The notes under the pieces are model-generated. The model made no database searches, had not been told where the DNA came from, and was given only the letters and a program-made list of their open reading frames with translations. This document shows, piece after piece, positions 27,988-38,558 of a stretch of 64,000 bases of DNA (its first letter is position 1; every line of letters starts with the position of its first letter). This DNA is from Rhodobiaceae bacterium UBA4490 (GTDB taxonomy: Bacteria; Pseudomonadota; Alphaproteobacteria; Parvibaculales; Parvibaculaceae), in NCBI GenBank assembly GCA_002389665.1, contig DGNO01000005.1, positions 85,292 through 149,291 of the forward strand. Reading direction: 5' to 3'. The position numbers were made by a program, and so were the translations under genes.

Positions 27988-29010
27988 ATGCCAGGAAAAT
28001 TTCTGACACGTCTTTTTGTGGCCGCGGCCATGGTCTGCGCAGGCTCGGGTGCGCTTCAGGCGCAAGAGTCGTCCGTGCCGGAGGAATTGAAGGCGCAGTT
28101 CAAGCGCCCGGAGGTCATTCCTTTTCCGGCTCGCGCGCCTTATAGCCCGCAGCTCGCAACGCTCGGCAAGATGCTGTTCTTCGATCCGCGTCTTTCCGGT
28201 GCGAAGAACATGAACTGCGCGACCTGCCACAACCCTTCTTTTGGCTATGAAGCGCCGGTGGACCTGTCGGTCGGGGCGCTGCGCACGAAATTGCCGCGCC
28301 ATTCTCCGACGATTTTGAACGCCGCCTGGGTGAGCCCTAATTTCTGGGACGGGCGCGCGGCGACCCTCGAAGAGCAGGCCGCCGGCCCCATCAGCACACC
28401 GGCGGAAATGGACGGCAAGTTCCATGACATCGTGCCGGATCTTGAAGCGGTGCCCGAATATCAGCATTGGTTCGGCGTGCTTTTCCCGGATGAAGGGGTG
28501 ACCCGCGAGAATATTTTGACCGCCATCGCCACCTATGAGCGCACGGTCGTTTCCGGCTGGGCGCCTTTCGACCGCTGGGTGGACGGGGAAGAGAATGCCA
28601 TCAGCGAGGAGGCAAAACGCGGCTTCCTGCTTTTTACCGGCAAGGCCAATTGCGCGGCCTGCCACACAGGCTGGAATTTCACCGATAACAAGTTCCACGA
28701 TATCGGCCTGCCGACGGAAGACGAGGGCCGGGCGGCGCTCGAACCGGCAAAGCTGAAAGCCAAGCATGCCTTCAAGACGCCGGGCCTGCGCAATCTGACT
28801 TACCGCGCGCCTTTCATGCATAACGGCTCCGTGCCGGATCTGGAAAGTGTGCTCATCCATTACATGTCCGGCGGTATTCCCCGGCCTTCGCTGGCCAATG
28901 AAATGCAGCCTGTTGACCTCAGCGAGCACGAACAGAAGGAGCTTATTGCCTTTCTGCTCTCGCTCACCGCCGACCGTACGGTCAACACAACCCCGCTTCT
29001 GCCGAATTGA
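27988..29010 (+). CDS. Dihaem cytochrome-c peroxidase family protein
   Basis: A 340-residue periplasmic protein: signal peptide ending LQAQ near residue 26, then two c-type haem sites, CATCH (77-81) and CAACH (222-226). This is the MauG/bacterial cytochrome-c peroxidase fold, which reduces H2O2 with electrons from cytochrome c or oxidises a partner protein. [16 protein letters not shown] and the C-terminal [13 protein letters not shown] are typical of the peroxidases. The start at 27988 is preferred to a GTG 12 bases earlier because GGTGGGGG then serves as the ribosome site. A chemoreceptor gene begins eight bases after the stop. Confidence 0.9.
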   Translation: MPGKFLTRLFVAAAMVCAGSGALQAQESSVPEELKAQFKRPEVIPFPARAPYSPQLATLGKMLFFDPRLSGAKNMNCATCHNPSFGYEAPVDLSVGALRTKLPRHSPTILNAAWVSPNFWDGRAATLEEQAAGPISTPAEMDGKFHDIVPDLEAVPEYQHWFGVLFPDEGVTRENILTAIATYERTVVSGWAPFDRWVDGEENAISEEAKRGFLLFTGKANCAACHTGWNFTDNKFHDIGLPTEDEGRAALEPAKLKAKHAFKTPGLRNLTYRAPFMHNGSVPDLESVLIHYMSGGIPRPSLANEMQPVDLSEHEQKELIAFLLSLTADRTVNTTPLLPN

Positions 29011-29018
29011 GGCTCGCC

Positions 29019-30686
29019 ATGCTGGATATGAAATCCGTTCGATTTAAAATTCTGATGCCCGTTCTCGCGGTCATCGCGCTGGCAGTCCTCTCTGCCGCAG
29101 CTCTCGTCTGGACCGCGCAAAGCGGCTTTTCGAGCCTGGCTGAAACGGCGGAGAAGGGGCTTTCAAGCTCCCGCCAGAGCCTTTCCCTGCTCGGGCAATT
29201 CGAGCGGGCCGATGCAACGGTCGCCGACGTGCTCGCCATGAATACGATCCAGAGCGCGGAGACTATCAGGCAGAATTACGAGACGAAAATCGCGCCCTTG
29301 AGCGGTGCCATCGACGCGCTCAAAGCTTTGACGGTTTCCAGTGAGGCGCGCGCAAAGGCAGATGTACTGGCCGGTCTTGTTTCCGCCTGGCAGGCCAATG
29401 TGCGCATTGTGCTCGGGCTCGATCAAAACGGACAGGTGCCGACCTCCCATCTTATCGACCGGCAGCGCGGCGAGATTCATACTGCCATCGAAGAGTTCCG
29501 CCAGTTGATTGCCGCCGACGTGACAGGCGAAATGAGTGCGGCGGAAAGCGCCTTTACCCGCTCCATTCTGATTGCGCTGGGGCTCGGCGGCCTTCTCTCG
29601 CTCGGCTGCGGCGTCATGGCCTGGCGCACGGCGCATAATATTTCCTCGCCCCTTATCGCGCTTGGCCGGGACGCTGACGCGCTTTCCAAGGGCGATCTCA
29701 ATGTAGCGGTAGGCACGCTGGAGCGTGACGACGAGATCGGGCTTCTCGACGGGGCGATGGGCCGCTTCAAGGCGGCGCTTGTCGAGCAGCGCGGAATGCG
29801 CGAGGAAGCTGACCGGGAACGCGCGCAGAAAGAAAAACGTGCCAATCAAATGGACGCGCTTATCAAGGATTTCCATGGGCAGATTGCCGATGTCCTGAAA
29901 TCGCTTTCCTCGGCCGTTCATGAAATGGAGGCAACGGCGCAGGACATGTCCCATTCGGTGGGTGACGCGAAAGGGCGTTCGGAAGAAGTCGTCTCTGCCG
30001 CGCGCGCGGCGGGCGACAATGTGCGGGAGATTTCAAGCTCCTCGGACGAGCTGCTTGCCTCCATCACCAATATCGGCAATCTGATGCGCGGCACCAACGA
30101 GACCGTGCGCAAGGCCGATGCCCGCACCCGCGAAATGGAAGAGCAGGTCGAAGAGCTGACCCGCGCCGTGGACCGGATTTCCGAGGCGATGGGGCTTATC
30201 ACCGAAATCGCCAATCAGACGAACCTTCTGGCACTCAATGCCACGATCGAGGCGGCGCGGGCGGGCGAGCTCGGCAAGGGCTTTGCCGTTGTCGCCTCCG
30301 AGGTCAAAGCGCTTTCGACGCAGACGCAGAACGCGTCCGATGAAGTGCGCTCCGTGATCGACCAATTGCAGAAGGTGCTCGGTTCCTCCGTCACGAAGAT
30401 CACCGAAAGCCGCGAGGCGATGCAGGAACTTGGTAAGGTCTCGACGGAGGTCGAAGCCGCCATCGAGCAGCAATCGACTTTCACGAGCCATATCACAAGC
30501 TCGGTGCATGATGTGGCGCGCGGCACGGAGCAGGTTGTCGGCGATCTTACCCAGGTGAATGATAGCGCTTCGAAGGCGACGGAGCTTGCCGGGCGCACCC
30601 ATGAAAGCGCGCGCCAGCTCATGGTCCGCTCCGAGGAGATCGATCAGTTCGTGAAAGTCTTCCTGGATGAAATCCGCGCGGCTTAA
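29019..30686 (+). CDS. Methyl-accepting chemotaxis protein
   Basis: A 555-residue chemoreceptor. TM1 spans about residues 9-31, a helical periplasmic sensor about 35-175, TM2 about 178-200, HAMP about 202-255, and the cytoplasmic signalling domain about 285-550. The hairpin tip contains [20 protein letters not shown] and [16 protein letters not shown], the CheA/CheW contact. The periplasmic part resembles a four-helix bundle and the ligand is unknown. No obvious C-terminal pentapeptide for CheR/CheB is present. It sits eight bases after a periplasmic peroxidase gene, so a link between peroxide or redox state and taxis is possible. Confidence 0.9.
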   Translation: MLDMKSVRFKILMPVLAVIALAVLSAAALVWTAQSGFSSLAETAEKGLSSSRQSLSLLGQFERADATVADVLAMNTIQSAETIRQNYETKIAPLSGAIDALKALTVSSEARAKADVLAGLVSAWQANVRIVLGLDQNGQVPTSHLIDRQRGEIHTAIEEFRQLIAADVTGEMSAAESAFTRSILIALGLGGLLSLGCGVMAWRTAHNISSPLIALGRDADALSKGDLNVAVGTLERDDEIGLLDGAMGRFKAALVEQRGMREEADRERAQKEKRANQMDALIKDFHGQIADVLKSLSSAVHEMEATAQDMSHSVGDAKGRSEEVVSAARAAGDNVREISSSSDELLASITNIGNLMRGTNETVRKADARTREMEEQVEELTRAVDRISEAMGLITEIANQTNLLALNATIEAARAGELGKGFAVVASEVKALSTQTQNASDEVRSVIDQLQKVLGSSVTKITESREAMQELGKVSTEVEAAIEQQSTFTSHITSSVHDVARGTEQVVGDLTQVNDSASKATELAGRTHESARQLMVRSEEIDQFVKVFLDEIRAA

Positions 30687-30689
30687 AGG

Positions 30690-31277
30690 CTAGTCGCCGC
30701 CGCCAAGATCGAGCGGCGCACGCAGGAAGAAGAGCGACGTGTCGCCATAATCGCGCCGGTCGAGAAGCGTAAAGGCAGCGGGCGGGGTAAAATCCGCCCG
30801 CTTGGCTTCTTCCAGAACGATAAGCGCGCCGGGGGCGAGCCAGTCCCCTTCAAGGGCGCTGATAAGCGCCTTCTCTCCCAGCCCCTGACCGTAAGGCGGA
30901 TCGGCGAAAACGATGTGAAAGGCCGGGCCGACACTGCCGGGCCGGGGGCCGAGCTTTGTGGCATCGCGCCGGTAAATCTTCGAGCAGCCCATCAGGCCGA
31001 GCGTGTCCGCATTCTCGCGGATGAGGCCGCGCGAGGCGGGATGGTCGTCCACGAAAAGCGCAAAAGCCGCGCCGCGCGAGAGCGCCTCGAAGCCGAGTGC
31101 GCCGGTGCCGGCGAAAAGATCGAGCACCCGCAATTCTTCGAAATCGGTTTCGATCGCCTCGGCATGGGCGAGGATGTTGAAAAGGGATTCGCGGGTGCGG
31201 TCCGTGGTCGGGCGGATACGCGTGTCTTTCGGCGCCGCCAGGGACCGGCCCTTAAGGGCGCCGCCGACGATGCGCAT
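30690..31277 (-). CDS. rsmD: 16S rRNA (guanine966-N2)-methyltransferase
   Basis: A 195-residue SAM-dependent methyltransferase with the SAM loop [19 protein letters not shown] and the catalytic motif [10 protein letters not shown]. RsmD methylates G966 of 16S rRNA during 30S assembly. The N-terminal [16 protein letters not shown] is the typical RsmD start. The gene's start lies 26 bases inside the upstream pseudouridine synthase gene in another frame, so translation is probably coupled. The rluB-rsmD-tadA grouping is common in alphaproteobacteria. Confidence 0.95.
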   Translation of the reverse strand: MRIVGGALKGRSLAAPKDTRIRPTTDRTRESLFNILAHAEAIETDFEELRVLDLFAGTGALGFEALSRGAAFALFVDDHPASRGLIRENADTLGLMGCSKIYRRDATKLGPRPGSVGPAFHIVFADPPYGQGLGEKALISALEGDWLAPGALIVLEEAKRADFTPPAAFTLLDRRDYGDTSLFFLRAPLDLGGGD

Positions 31278-32514
31278 CCGGGCGTCCTTTCTTATCGCTG
31301 CCGCCTTGCCCGGTTTTGGATCCGACCGGAGCTCTGGCCGGGCGTTTGGCTTGCGGTTTGCCTTGAGATTTCGGGCGCGACGGGGACTTGCCGCGCGGGG
31401 TCTCTTCCAAAAGCGCGTCCATTACATGGGAGGGCTTGGAAGCGCGGCGCGGGCGTCCTTGCCCCGCCGGTTTGCCCGCGTCTTTGTCCGGTGCGTTCTT
31501 TGCGGGCCCTTTCCCTGCAGCCGCCGGGTTCTTGCCCTTATAGCCGCTGCGGTAGGGCTTGCCTTTGGAAGGTGCGCGGGCGGGCGTGCCGGGACGGGAG
31601 GCGGCGCGCGCGGCGGCAGGCTCATCGTCCTGGATCATGGAGACATCCGCCCCTTCCGCGCCCATCTGCTCGCGCAGAACCTTGGCCGGGATTTGGCGCA
31701 CCGTGCCTTCTTCCAGATCGCCGAGCTGGAAAGGCCCGTAGGAAAGGCGGATCAGCCGGTTCACGGTGAGGCCGAGCGCGCCGAGAACGTTTTTCACTTC
31801 CCGGTTCTTGCCCTCTTTCAGCTTCATGGTGATCCAGACGTTGGAGCCCTTTTGACGGTCAAGCACCGCCTCGATGGCGCCGTAGCGCACGCCTTCCACT
31901 TCGATGCCGTCTTTGAGCGCATCGAGGGCGGCCTGATCGATCTTGCCGAAGGCGCGCACGCGGTAGCGCCGTGTCCAGCCGGTCGAGGGCAGTTCCAGAT
32001 GGCGGGCAAGCTCACCGTCATTCGTCAGGAGCAGAAGGCCTTCGGTATTCACATCGAGCCGGCCGACGGAGATGACGCGCGGCAGCGTTTTGGGCAGCGC
32101 GTCGAAGACGGTCGGCCGTCCTTGCGGGTCCTTATGGGTCGTCACCAGGCCGCGGGGCTTGTGATAACGCCAGACCTTGGTGGGTTCGGCGCCCGCAATG
32201 GGCTTGCCGTCCACCTCAATGTTGTCGCGCGGGGTGACATTGATCGCGGGGCTTGTCAGCTTCTGCCCGTTCAAGGACACTCGCCCAGCCTCGATCAGCC
32301 GTTCCGCTTCCCGGCGCGAGGCAATGCCGGCACGGGCCAGCACCTTGGCGATGCGCTCACTTTTGGGGGCGCCTTTTGCCGCGCCGGAGGCGGCGGCAGG
32401 CGCGCCTTTGGCCGAAGCCGGTTTGGGCGCGGCCTTGAACGCAGCTTTAGGCGCAGCTGGGCGGCTGGAGAATGTGCGGGGGCTGCCCCGGGAAAGGCGC
32501 TTCTTGTCTGTCAT
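31252..32514 (-). CDS. rluB: RluB-type rRNA pseudouridine synthase with long basic tail
   Basis: A 420-residue RsuA/RluB-family enzyme. A basic Ala/Lys-rich N-terminal tail (about 1-50) precedes the S4 RNA-binding domain ([20 protein letters not shown], about 52-71). The catalytic domain contains [16 protein letters not shown] with the catalytic Asp. From about residue 285 to the end the protein is a Pro/Ala/Lys/Gly-rich disordered tail, absent from E. coli RluB, which may bind ribosomal RNA non-specifically. It likely makes a pseudouridine in 23S rRNA; RsuA- or RluE-type specificity cannot be excluded. It is divergent from tadA. Confidence 0.85.
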   Translation of the reverse strand: MTDKKRLSRGSPRTFSSRPAAPKAAFKAAPKPASAKGAPAAASGAAKGAPKSERIAKVLARAGIASRREAERLIEAGRVSLNGQKLTSPAINVTPRDNIEVDGKPIAGAEPTKVWRYHKPRGLVTTHKDPQGRPTVFDALPKTLPRVISVGRLDVNTEGLLLLTNDGELARHLELPSTGWTRRYRVRAFGKIDQAALDALKDGIEVEGVRYGAIEAVLDRQKGSNVWITMKLKEGKNREVKNVLGALGLTVNRLIRLSYGPFQLGDLEEGTVRQIPAKVLREQMGAEGADVSMIQDDEPAAARAASRPGTPARAPSKGKPYRSGYKGKNPAAAGKGPAKNAPDKDAGKPAGQGRPRRASKPSHVMDALLEETPRGKSPSRPKSQGKPQAKRPARAPVGSKTGQGGSDKKGRPDAHRRRRP

Positions 32515-32597
32515 AGGCTCTTCATAGCAGGAAGCTTGACGCCAGACGAGAGAGGACGGCAGGGTCTTTGAATGTTTCGTATCGTGAAAAAGAGGGC

Positions 32598-33071
32598 ATG
32601 CGCGTGAAGCCTCCGGTAAGCCCTGCAGTCAGTCCCATGGAAAGGGCCCTGGAAGAGGCACGGGCGGCGGCAGAGCGCGGCGAGGTGCCGGTGGGCGCCG
32701 TTATCATCGGGCCGGAAGGCGAGGTTCTGGCGGCGGCGGGCAACCGCACGCTGGAAGAGAAAGACCCGACCGCTCATGCCGAAATTCTGGCCATTCGTGC
32801 GGCGGCCCGCGTGCTCGGCTCGGAGCGGCTGATCGGGTGCGATCTTTATGTGACGCTGGAGCCCTGCGCCATGTGCGCGGGCGCGATTTCCTTCGCCCGC
32901 ATCCGCCGGCTCTATTACGGCGCCGAGGACCCGAAGGGCGGCGGCGTCGATCACGGGGCCCGGTTTTTCAGCCAAGCGACCTGCCATCACCGCCCGGATG
33001 TTTATGGCGGGATCGGCGAGCGGGAGGCGGCGGAGCTCCTTAAGGCGTTTTTTGCGGATAAACGGGGCTGA
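32598..33071 (+). CDS. tadA: tRNA-specific adenosine deaminase
   Basis: A 157-residue zinc deaminase. The zinc ligands are His60 (in TAHAE, with catalytic Glu62), Cys90 and Cys93 (PCAMCAG). TadA converts A34 to inosine in tRNA-Arg and is essential in most bacteria. The start at 32598 is favoured by AGAGGG before the ATG; a TTG 30 bases upstream and an ATG 39 bases downstream are alternatives. It is divergent from rluB by 83 bases. Confidence 0.93.
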   Translation: MRVKPPVSPAVSPMERALEEARAAAERGEVPVGAVIIGPEGEVLAAAGNRTLEEKDPTAHAEILAIRAAARVLGSERLIGCDLYVTLEPCAMCAGAISFARIRRLYYGAEDPKGGGVDHGARFFSQATCHHRPDVYGGIGEREAAELLKAFFADKRG

Positions 33072-33209
33072 AATCCGCCTTTTTTGCTCTTTTCCACAAG
33101 GATTGAATCCGCCTTTTGCGTGATTTGGCCGGGCAGAAGGAGTATGGTCGGCCCATCGACATTAGCAACAGGGCGGCTAACGCCCGCCATAACCAAAAGG
33201 GGAGACGGA

Positions 33210-34442
33210 ATGGAATTCGCTTATTCCGATAAAACCAAAGAACTTCAGGACCGGCTGAACCGGTTCATGGACCAATATGTCTATCCGAACGAGAAGACGT
33301 ACAACGAGCAGATGGAAGCCTTCGGCCAGGACCGCTGGCAGGTGCCGCAGATCATCGAAGATCTGAAGGTCAAGGCGAAGGAAGAGGGCTTGTGGAACCT
33401 GTTCCTGCCCGAATCCGAGCGTGGCGGCGGGCTGACGAACCTTGAATACGCGCCGCTCTGCGAAATCATGGGCCGTGTCGGCTGGGCGTCCGAAGTTTTC
33501 AACTGCGCCGCGCCTGACACCGGCAACATGGAAGTGATCGAGCGTTACGGCAACGACCGCCACAAGAAAGAATGGCTGGAGCCGCTGCTGGAAGGCAAGA
33601 TCCGCTCCGCCTTCTTGATGACGGAACCGGCGGTGGCTTCTTCCGACGCCACCAACATCGAAACCCGCATCGAGCGGGACGGTGATGAATACGTCATCAA
33701 CGGCCGCAAATGGTGGTCCTCGGGCGTCGGCGATCCGCGCTGCAAAATCGCCATCGTGATGGGCAAGACCGATCCGAATGCCGAAAAGCACCGCCAGCAG
33801 TCGCAGATTCTGGTGCCGCTCGACACACCGGGCATCAAGATCGTTCGTATGCTGCCGGTCTTCGGCTATGACGATGCCCCGCACGGCCATGCCGAAGTGA
33901 TCCTGGAAAATGTCCGCGTCCCGGCCGAGAACCTGCTTTTGGGTGAAGGCCGCGGCTTCGAGATCGCACAAGGCCGGCTTGGACCAGGCCGTATTCACCA
34001 CTGCATGCGCACCATCGGCGTTGCCGAGCGCGCGCTGGAAAAAATGTGCCAGCGTCTTCTCACCCGTACCGCGTTCGGCAAGAAGATCGCCGATCACTCG
34101 GTTTGGGAGCAGCGCGTTGCCGAAGCCCGTATCGACATCGAAATGGCCCGCCTTCTGACGCTGAAAGCGGCCTATATGATGGACACCGTGGGCAATAAGG
34201 TGGCCCGTGCCGAGATCGCCATGATCAAGGTGGCCGCACCCCGCGTGGCGCTGAAAGTCATCGACGATGCGATCCAGGCCCATGGCGGCGGCGGCGTCAC
34301 TTCTGACTTCGGCCTTGCAAAAATGTATGCGGGCATGCGCACGCTGCGTCTGGCCGACGGTCCGGATGAAGTGCACAACCGCACGATCGCACAGCTTGAA
34401 TTCAAGAAATTCCGTGAGCAGCTGAAAGCCGCTGCCGAGTGA
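33210..34442 (+). CDS. Acyl-CoA dehydrogenase (ACAD11-like)
   Basis: A 410-residue flavin-dependent acyl-CoA dehydrogenase. The flavin-contact stretch [15 protein letters not shown] and the C-terminal [27 protein letters not shown] segment (given here as key residues Gln-Ala-His-Gly-Gly) are typical. Sequence features fit the ACAD10/11 branch, whose eukaryotic members fuse an APH-type kinase to the dehydrogenase. Two free-standing APH-fold kinases lie in this window (37299 and 44953), suggesting cooperation on hydroxyacyl-CoA substrates, which is inference. The ATG at 33210 is preceded by GGGGAGA; an earlier start is unlikely. A strong terminator follows. Confidence 0.88.
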   Translation: MEFAYSDKTKELQDRLNRFMDQYVYPNEKTYNEQMEAFGQDRWQVPQIIEDLKVKAKEEGLWNLFLPESERGGGLTNLEYAPLCEIMGRVGWASEVFNCAAPDTGNMEVIERYGNDRHKKEWLEPLLEGKIRSAFLMTEPAVASSDATNIETRIERDGDEYVINGRKWWSSGVGDPRCKIAIVMGKTDPNAEKHRQQSQILVPLDTPGIKIVRMLPVFGYDDAPHGHAEVILENVRVPAENLLLGEGRGFEIAQGRLGPGRIHHCMRTIGVAERALEKMCQRLLTRTAFGKKIADHSVWEQRVAEARIDIEMARLLTLKAAYMMDTVGNKVARAEIAMIKVAAPRVALKVIDDAIQAHGGGGVTSDFGLAKMYAGMRTLRLADGPDEVHNRTIAQLEFKKFREQLKAAAE

Positions 34443-34467
34443 GTGCGGATTGCTATTGAATGACAGG

Positions 34468-34499
34468 ACGGCCGGGCCCACATAAGCCCGGCCGTTTTG
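34468..34499 (+). terminator. Rho-independent terminator after the acyl-CoA dehydrogenase
   Basis: A perfect 10-bp stem (ACGGCCGGGC at 34468-34477 with its complement at 34486-34495) is followed by TTT, 25 bases after the stop. Confidence 0.75.
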
Positions 34500-34583
34500 G
34501 CGTCAGGCTGTATTCGGGGATGATACAGCGCTCTTGCAGAACTGGCCGGCAGAAGCCGCTGCCCCGCCGTTCAGGAGGACCGG

Positions 34584-35231
34584 ATGATCCTGAAGCTTTA
34601 TAACGCCCAGCTTTCTCCCTATGCCGCGCGCTGCCGCATGCAGATTTACGCGAAGAATCTCGATGTGGAATTGCTGGAAATGCCGGGCACCATCTCGCCC
34701 GAAGAATTTGCCAAGCTGACGCCGATCCACAAGGTGCCGGCGCTCGATGCGGATGGAAAGATCATCCCGGAAAGCCAGATCATCTGCGAATATCTGGAAG
34801 GCAAGTTTCCCGAACCCTCGCTTATGCCGGCCGGTCTCGACGAGCGGGTGGAAGTGAGCCTTCTCTGCCGCCTTGCCGATCTTTATGTTATGACGCCGAT
34901 GGGGCATCTCTTTGGCCAGATCAACCCGCAGGCGCGTGATGAATGCGTGTGCGATCAGTTTTGCGGCGATCTGGAGGCAGGCCTTAGCTGGCTGAATGCT
35001 TATCTCGACGGCAGCGCCTATGCGGTGGGTGACACGCTGACGCTTGCCGATTGCGCGCTCGTGCCTGTGCTGTTTTTCGCTGAGCGCATCAGTCCGATGT
35101 TCGGCTATGAAGATATTCTGGCGCGCGGGCCGAACATCAAAGCCTATTACCAGGCGATGCAGAAAGACCCGATTGCCGCCCGTGTCATCGATGAGCTCGA
35201 CAAAGCGCTCAATCAGATGCAGGGACGCTGA
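34584..35231 (+). CDS. Glutathione S-transferase family protein
   Basis: A 215-residue GST. The N-terminal thioredoxin-like domain (about 1-80) has the start MILKLYNAQLSPYAARCRM with a Ser in the catalytic position and the cis-Pro stretch HKVPALDADGKIIPESQII. The helical C-terminal domain follows. It conjugates glutathione to electrophiles or acts as an isomerase; the substrate is unknown. Its last 23 bases overlap the end of the convergent histidine-kinase gene. Confidence 0.88.
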   Translation: MILKLYNAQLSPYAARCRMQIYAKNLDVELLEMPGTISPEEFAKLTPIHKVPALDADGKIIPESQIICEYLEGKFPEPSLMPAGLDERVEVSLLCRLADLYVMTPMGHLFGQINPQARDECVCDQFCGDLEAGLSWLNAYLDGSAYAVGDTLTLADCALVPVLFFAERISPMFGYEDILARGPNIKAYYQAMQKDPIAARVIDELDKALNQMQGR

Positions 35232-37158
35232 TCCCCAGCTCATCCAGCAGATCAAGCTGACCCGTCGGGGCCAAGGGCAGGGTCACGCGCACTTTCGTGC
35301 CTTCGCCTTCCTCGCTTTCGATGGAAAGTTTCCCGCCATGCAGGTCGGTCAGCGCTTTGACAAGCGCAAGGCCGAGGCCGGACCCTTCATGACTGATATG
35401 GGATTCAGAAGCCACTTGCTCGAAGGGACGCGTTAGGCGCGGCAATTGTTCGTTCGGGATACCGATGCCGCTATCGGCGACTTCCATTGCAATGCATGAA
35501 CCTTCCCGCACGATCTCTACACCGATATCCCCGCCTTCCGGCGTGAACTTCACGGCGTTGGAGAGAAGATTGAGCAGGATTTGCTTCACCGCGCGCTCAT
35601 CACAGATAAGCGGTGTCTTCTCGACGGAAGGATGAATGGCAAGCGACACATTCTGCCGTTTCTCTTCCGCCCGCGCGCCGATGATACGGATCGAGGCTTC
35701 GGCAAGGTCGGTAATCGAAGTGGGTTGCATGTGAAGCTGCATCTTACCGGCTTCGATCTTCGACATGTCGAGAATGTCGCTGATCAGTTCCAGAAGCAGC
35801 GAGCCGCTATCGTGAATGAGATCGACATATTCGCGGTATTTCTCGTTCTCGATGGGTCCGAAAAGCTGCTGACGGATAATATCCGAAAAGCCGATAATGG
35901 CGTTGAGCGGCGTGCGCAGCTCATGGCTCATATTGGCAAGGAACTGGGATTTGGTGCGGCTGGCTGCTTCCGCCCGTTCGCGGGCACGCAGAAGTTCGCT
36001 TTCATAACGCTTGCGTTCGCTCACATCGCGGGAAATGGCAAGCACTTCTTCCAGCCGCCCGCTCCGCCTGTTGCGCAAGGGCTGCAGCGTCGTTTCCAGC
36101 CAAACATAGTGCCCCGCCTTATGGGGCAGGCGGAAGGTCACGGTGACGCTCTTGTCGGACTTCGTCATTTCCCCGAGCCCGGCAAAGAAAGAAGCCTGGT
36201 CGTCGGGATGCACATTGGCGAGAATGTCGTGCTGAATGGCTTCTTCCGGCGTATAGCCGAGTGTGCGCTCGACGGACGGAGAGATGAAATTAAGCGCGCC
36301 CGATGGGGCGTGCCGGGCGATCATATCGATGGCGTGCTGGGCGATGAGCTGGTTCTGCTGTTCGTTCCGCAGCAGCGCTTCTTCCTTGCCCACCATGTCC
36401 GTAGCGTCTGTAATGACGCCGGCGGCGGCTATGACCTCACCGGAAAGGTCGCTTTCATAATAGGTATGGATGTCGAAATAGCGGTAGGTGCCGTCCGCGC
36501 AAAGCATGCGCTGGCGCACGAACCAGGCACGCTTCGCGTCGGCTGCTTCCTGATATTGCGCGAGCGAGCTTTCCCGGTCTTCCGGATGAATGAGGTGGAT
36601 GTTCCAGCGGCCGTCTTCGAAATAGGGCGGTTTTTCATAACCGAACATGCGCGCCAGGGTAGGGGTCCAGAAAGGGGCAGGGTTTCCCTTTTCCCAGCGC
36701 CATAGTGCGATTTGCGCTTCCGACTCGATATGTTCGATATGATCGCGCAGCCGCACGAGCTCGTTGATATCGCGCGAAACGATCAGGAGGCCCTCAATGT
36801 TGGGCTCGTGCATCAGGTTGCGCGCGCGCCCTTCCAGCCAGTGCCACTGGCCATTGGCATGGCGCAGGCGGAAGCGTTCAGTGAAAGTACTGTGCGGCGT
36901 GGCGAGGCATTCTGCGATCCGGGCGCTGATCTTTTCCTTATCGTCCTTGTGAACGATGTCGGTAACGCGCAGGCCGACCCCTGCTGTTTGCGGATAGCCC
37001 AAAATTTCCGCGATACCGGGGCTGTGATAGCGGATGACGCCGTCCTCATCGAGAATGGTGCACACGTCCCCGCTATTCGCCACGAGTGTCTCGTGGAAAC
37101 CGGTCCGCGCCCGGCGTTCTATGCCGCCCGGCGGTATGGGAAAATTCCTCCGCGACAC
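35209..37158 (-). CDS. Cytoplasmic sensor histidine kinase with three PAS domains
   Basis: A 649-residue hybrid-free histidine kinase without transmembrane segments. Three PAS domains lie at about 19-135, 144-252 and 266-382, followed by HisKA with the phosphoacceptor His412 (MSHELRTP) and HATPase with Asn534 (LLSNAVKFTP), DSGIGI and GSGLGL. It senses an internal cue such as redox state or a ligand. The start is a GTG at 37158 preceded by GGAAAGGGG; the open frame extends further but would overlap the upstream kinase gene, and no ATG is available before the first PAS. No response regulator is adjacent, so it is an orphan. Confidence 0.82.
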   Translation of the reverse strand: MSRRNFPIPPGGIERRARTGFHETLVANSGDVCTILDEDGVIRYHSPGIAEILGYPQTAGVGLRVTDIVHKDDKEKISARIAECLATPHSTFTERFRLRHANGQWHWLEGRARNLMHEPNIEGLLIVSRDINELVRLRDHIEHIESEAQIALWRWEKGNPAPFWTPTLARMFGYEKPPYFEDGRWNIHLIHPEDRESSLAQYQEAADAKRAWFVRQRMLCADGTYRYFDIHTYYESDLSGEVIAAAGVITDATDMVGKEEALLRNEQQNQLIAQHAIDMIARHAPSGALNFISPSVERTLGYTPEEAIQHDILANVHPDDQASFFAGLGEMTKSDKSVTVTFRLPHKAGHYVWLETTLQPLRNRRSGRLEEVLAISRDVSERKRYESELLRARERAEAASRTKSQFLANMSHELRTPLNAIIGFSDIIRQQLFGPIENEKYREYVDLIHDSGSLLLELISDILDMSKIEAGKMQLHMQPTSITDLAEASIRIIGARAEEKRQNVSLAIHPSVEKTPLICDERAVKQILLNLLSNAVKFTPEGGDIGVEIVREGSCIAMEVADSGIGIPNEQLPRLTRPFEQVASESHISHEGSGLGLALVKALTDLHGGKLSIESEEGEGTKVRVTLPLAPTGQLDLLDELGISVPASD

Positions 37159-37298
37159 GCGATTGCCCCTTTCCGCGCGATACCCGAATAATTCCGGGTC
37201 TCCTGGAAGCTTACGGAAAGAGCAGTAAAGGAACCTTGAAAACTTCGTGAGCGGTTTTAACCGCTCATTAAAGCTTGTCTTTCGCGCTTGCGCGCCCT

Positions 37299-38372
37299 TT
37301 AACGTTTGGCCAAATCCCAGGCGGTGCGGGCAAGATAGCCTGCCACTTCCCCATATTGGGTCGCTTTGTCCGAGCTCGCATTGCCGTCGAGGCCGCGCTT
37401 GTAGACCCCTTGGACGATGGAGGCGAGGCGGAAAATCGAGAAGGAAAGGTAGAAATTCCAGTTCTCGATACCGTCCCGGCCGGTGCGCCGGCAATAATCG
37501 GCGACATAGTCTTTCTCCGCCGGAATGCCGCTTGTGGCGAAATCCACATTCATCAGCGTTCCCTGGGAGAACGTTTCCATGTGATAGAGCATGCAATTAT
37601 AGGCCAGATCCGCCAGCGGATGGCCGATGGTTGCCAGTTCCCAGTCGAGAACGGCAATCATTTTGGGCTCACTCTTGTGGAACATGGTATTTTCCAGCCG
37701 GTAATCGCCATGGGCGATGCTGACGCTGTCATCGGCGGGAATATTCTTCGGAAGCCATTCGATGAGATGTTCCATCTCTTCGATATTATCGGTCTGGGCG
37801 GCGCGGTATTGTTTCGTCCAGCGCCCGATCTGGCGTTCGAAATAGTTACCGGGCTTGCCGAAATCTTCCAGTCCCGCCGCCTTCAGATCGACGCTGTGAA
37901 GGCGTGCCAGCACATCGTTCATCTGGTCGTAAATGGCGGCGCGTTCCGCCTGGCTCATGCCGGGCAGGGTGGGGTCGCGCAGCACGCGCCCGTCGAGATG
38001 CTCCATGATGTAGAAGTCGGTGCCGATCACCTCTGCATCCTGGCAAAGCGCATACATTTTTGGCACCGGCACATCGGTGGCGGCGAGCGCTTTCATGACT
38101 TTATATTCCCGGTCCACTTGGTGCGCGCTGGCGAGCAGTTTGCCCGGCGGTTTTTTCCGCAGCACATATTTCGTGCCGCCGCCGGGGCCGGTGGTCTCCA
38201 AAAGGAACGTCGGGTTGGATTGACCGCCCTGGAACTGGCGCACGCTCAGCTCGCCGCCAAAACCTTCCACATTCTCCCGGCAGAAGGCTTCCAGTTTCTT
38301 CTCATCGAAGCGGTGCGCCTCGCGCACTTCGACAATTTCTCCGGCGGCTGCCGTCTGGCTCTGCTCCGTCAT
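37299..38372 (-). CDS. APH-fold kinase (ACAD10/11-type acyl-CoA kinase-like)
   Basis: A 357-residue aminoglycoside-phosphotransferase-fold protein. The catalytic loop is HGDYRLEN (His221, Asp223) and the Mg-binding motif is VLDWE (Asp243). GGQSNPTFLL and RKKPPGKLL form the nucleotide loop and lysine strand. This branch is related to the kinase part of ACAD10/11 and to LvaA, which phosphorylate hydroxyacyl-CoA thioesters rather than antibiotics. The chosen ATG at 38372 is favoured over a TTG 21 bases upstream. A close paralogue lies at 44953-46047, and the matching dehydrogenase at 33210-34442. Confidence 0.82.
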   Translation of the reverse strand: MTEQSQTAAAGEIVEVREAHRFDEKKLEAFCRENVEGFGGELSVRQFQGGQSNPTFLLETTGPGGGTKYVLRKKPPGKLLASAHQVDREYKVMKALAATDVPVPKMYALCQDAEVIGTDFYIMEHLDGRVLRDPTLPGMSQAERAAIYDQMNDVLARLHSVDLKAAGLEDFGKPGNYFERQIGRWTKQYRAAQTDNIEEMEHLIEWLPKNIPADDSVSIAHGDYRLENTMFHKSEPKMIAVLDWELATIGHPLADLAYNCMLYHMETFSQGTLMNVDFATSGIPAEKDYVADYCRRTGRDGIENWNFYLSFSIFRLASIVQGVYKRGLDGNASSDKATQYGEVAGYLARTAWDLAKR

Positions 38373-38558
38373 ATCCCATCTCCAAGGCTGCAATATCGTT
38401 AGGGGACAATTAGCACGCGCGAAGACGGGGCGAAAGCCGCTCGCCGGAACCGGCTTTGCGCTTTTGGGAGAATCAAGGGCGCCCTTGCGGCAGAAGGAGC
38501 CGGCTCCGGCAGCCGTGAAGGGCTCGACAGGGTCTTTTTCTCATGCTCGACTAGGCGC

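Noticed and set aside
37159..37596. N-terminal extension of the PAS kinase frame
   Set aside because: It overlaps the APH-fold kinase gene on the same strand and carries low-complexity sequence without a domain.
37299..38372. Aminoglycoside resistance gene
   Set aside because: The APH fold is present, but the sequence pattern is that of the ACAD10/11-type metabolic kinases and the context is metabolic.
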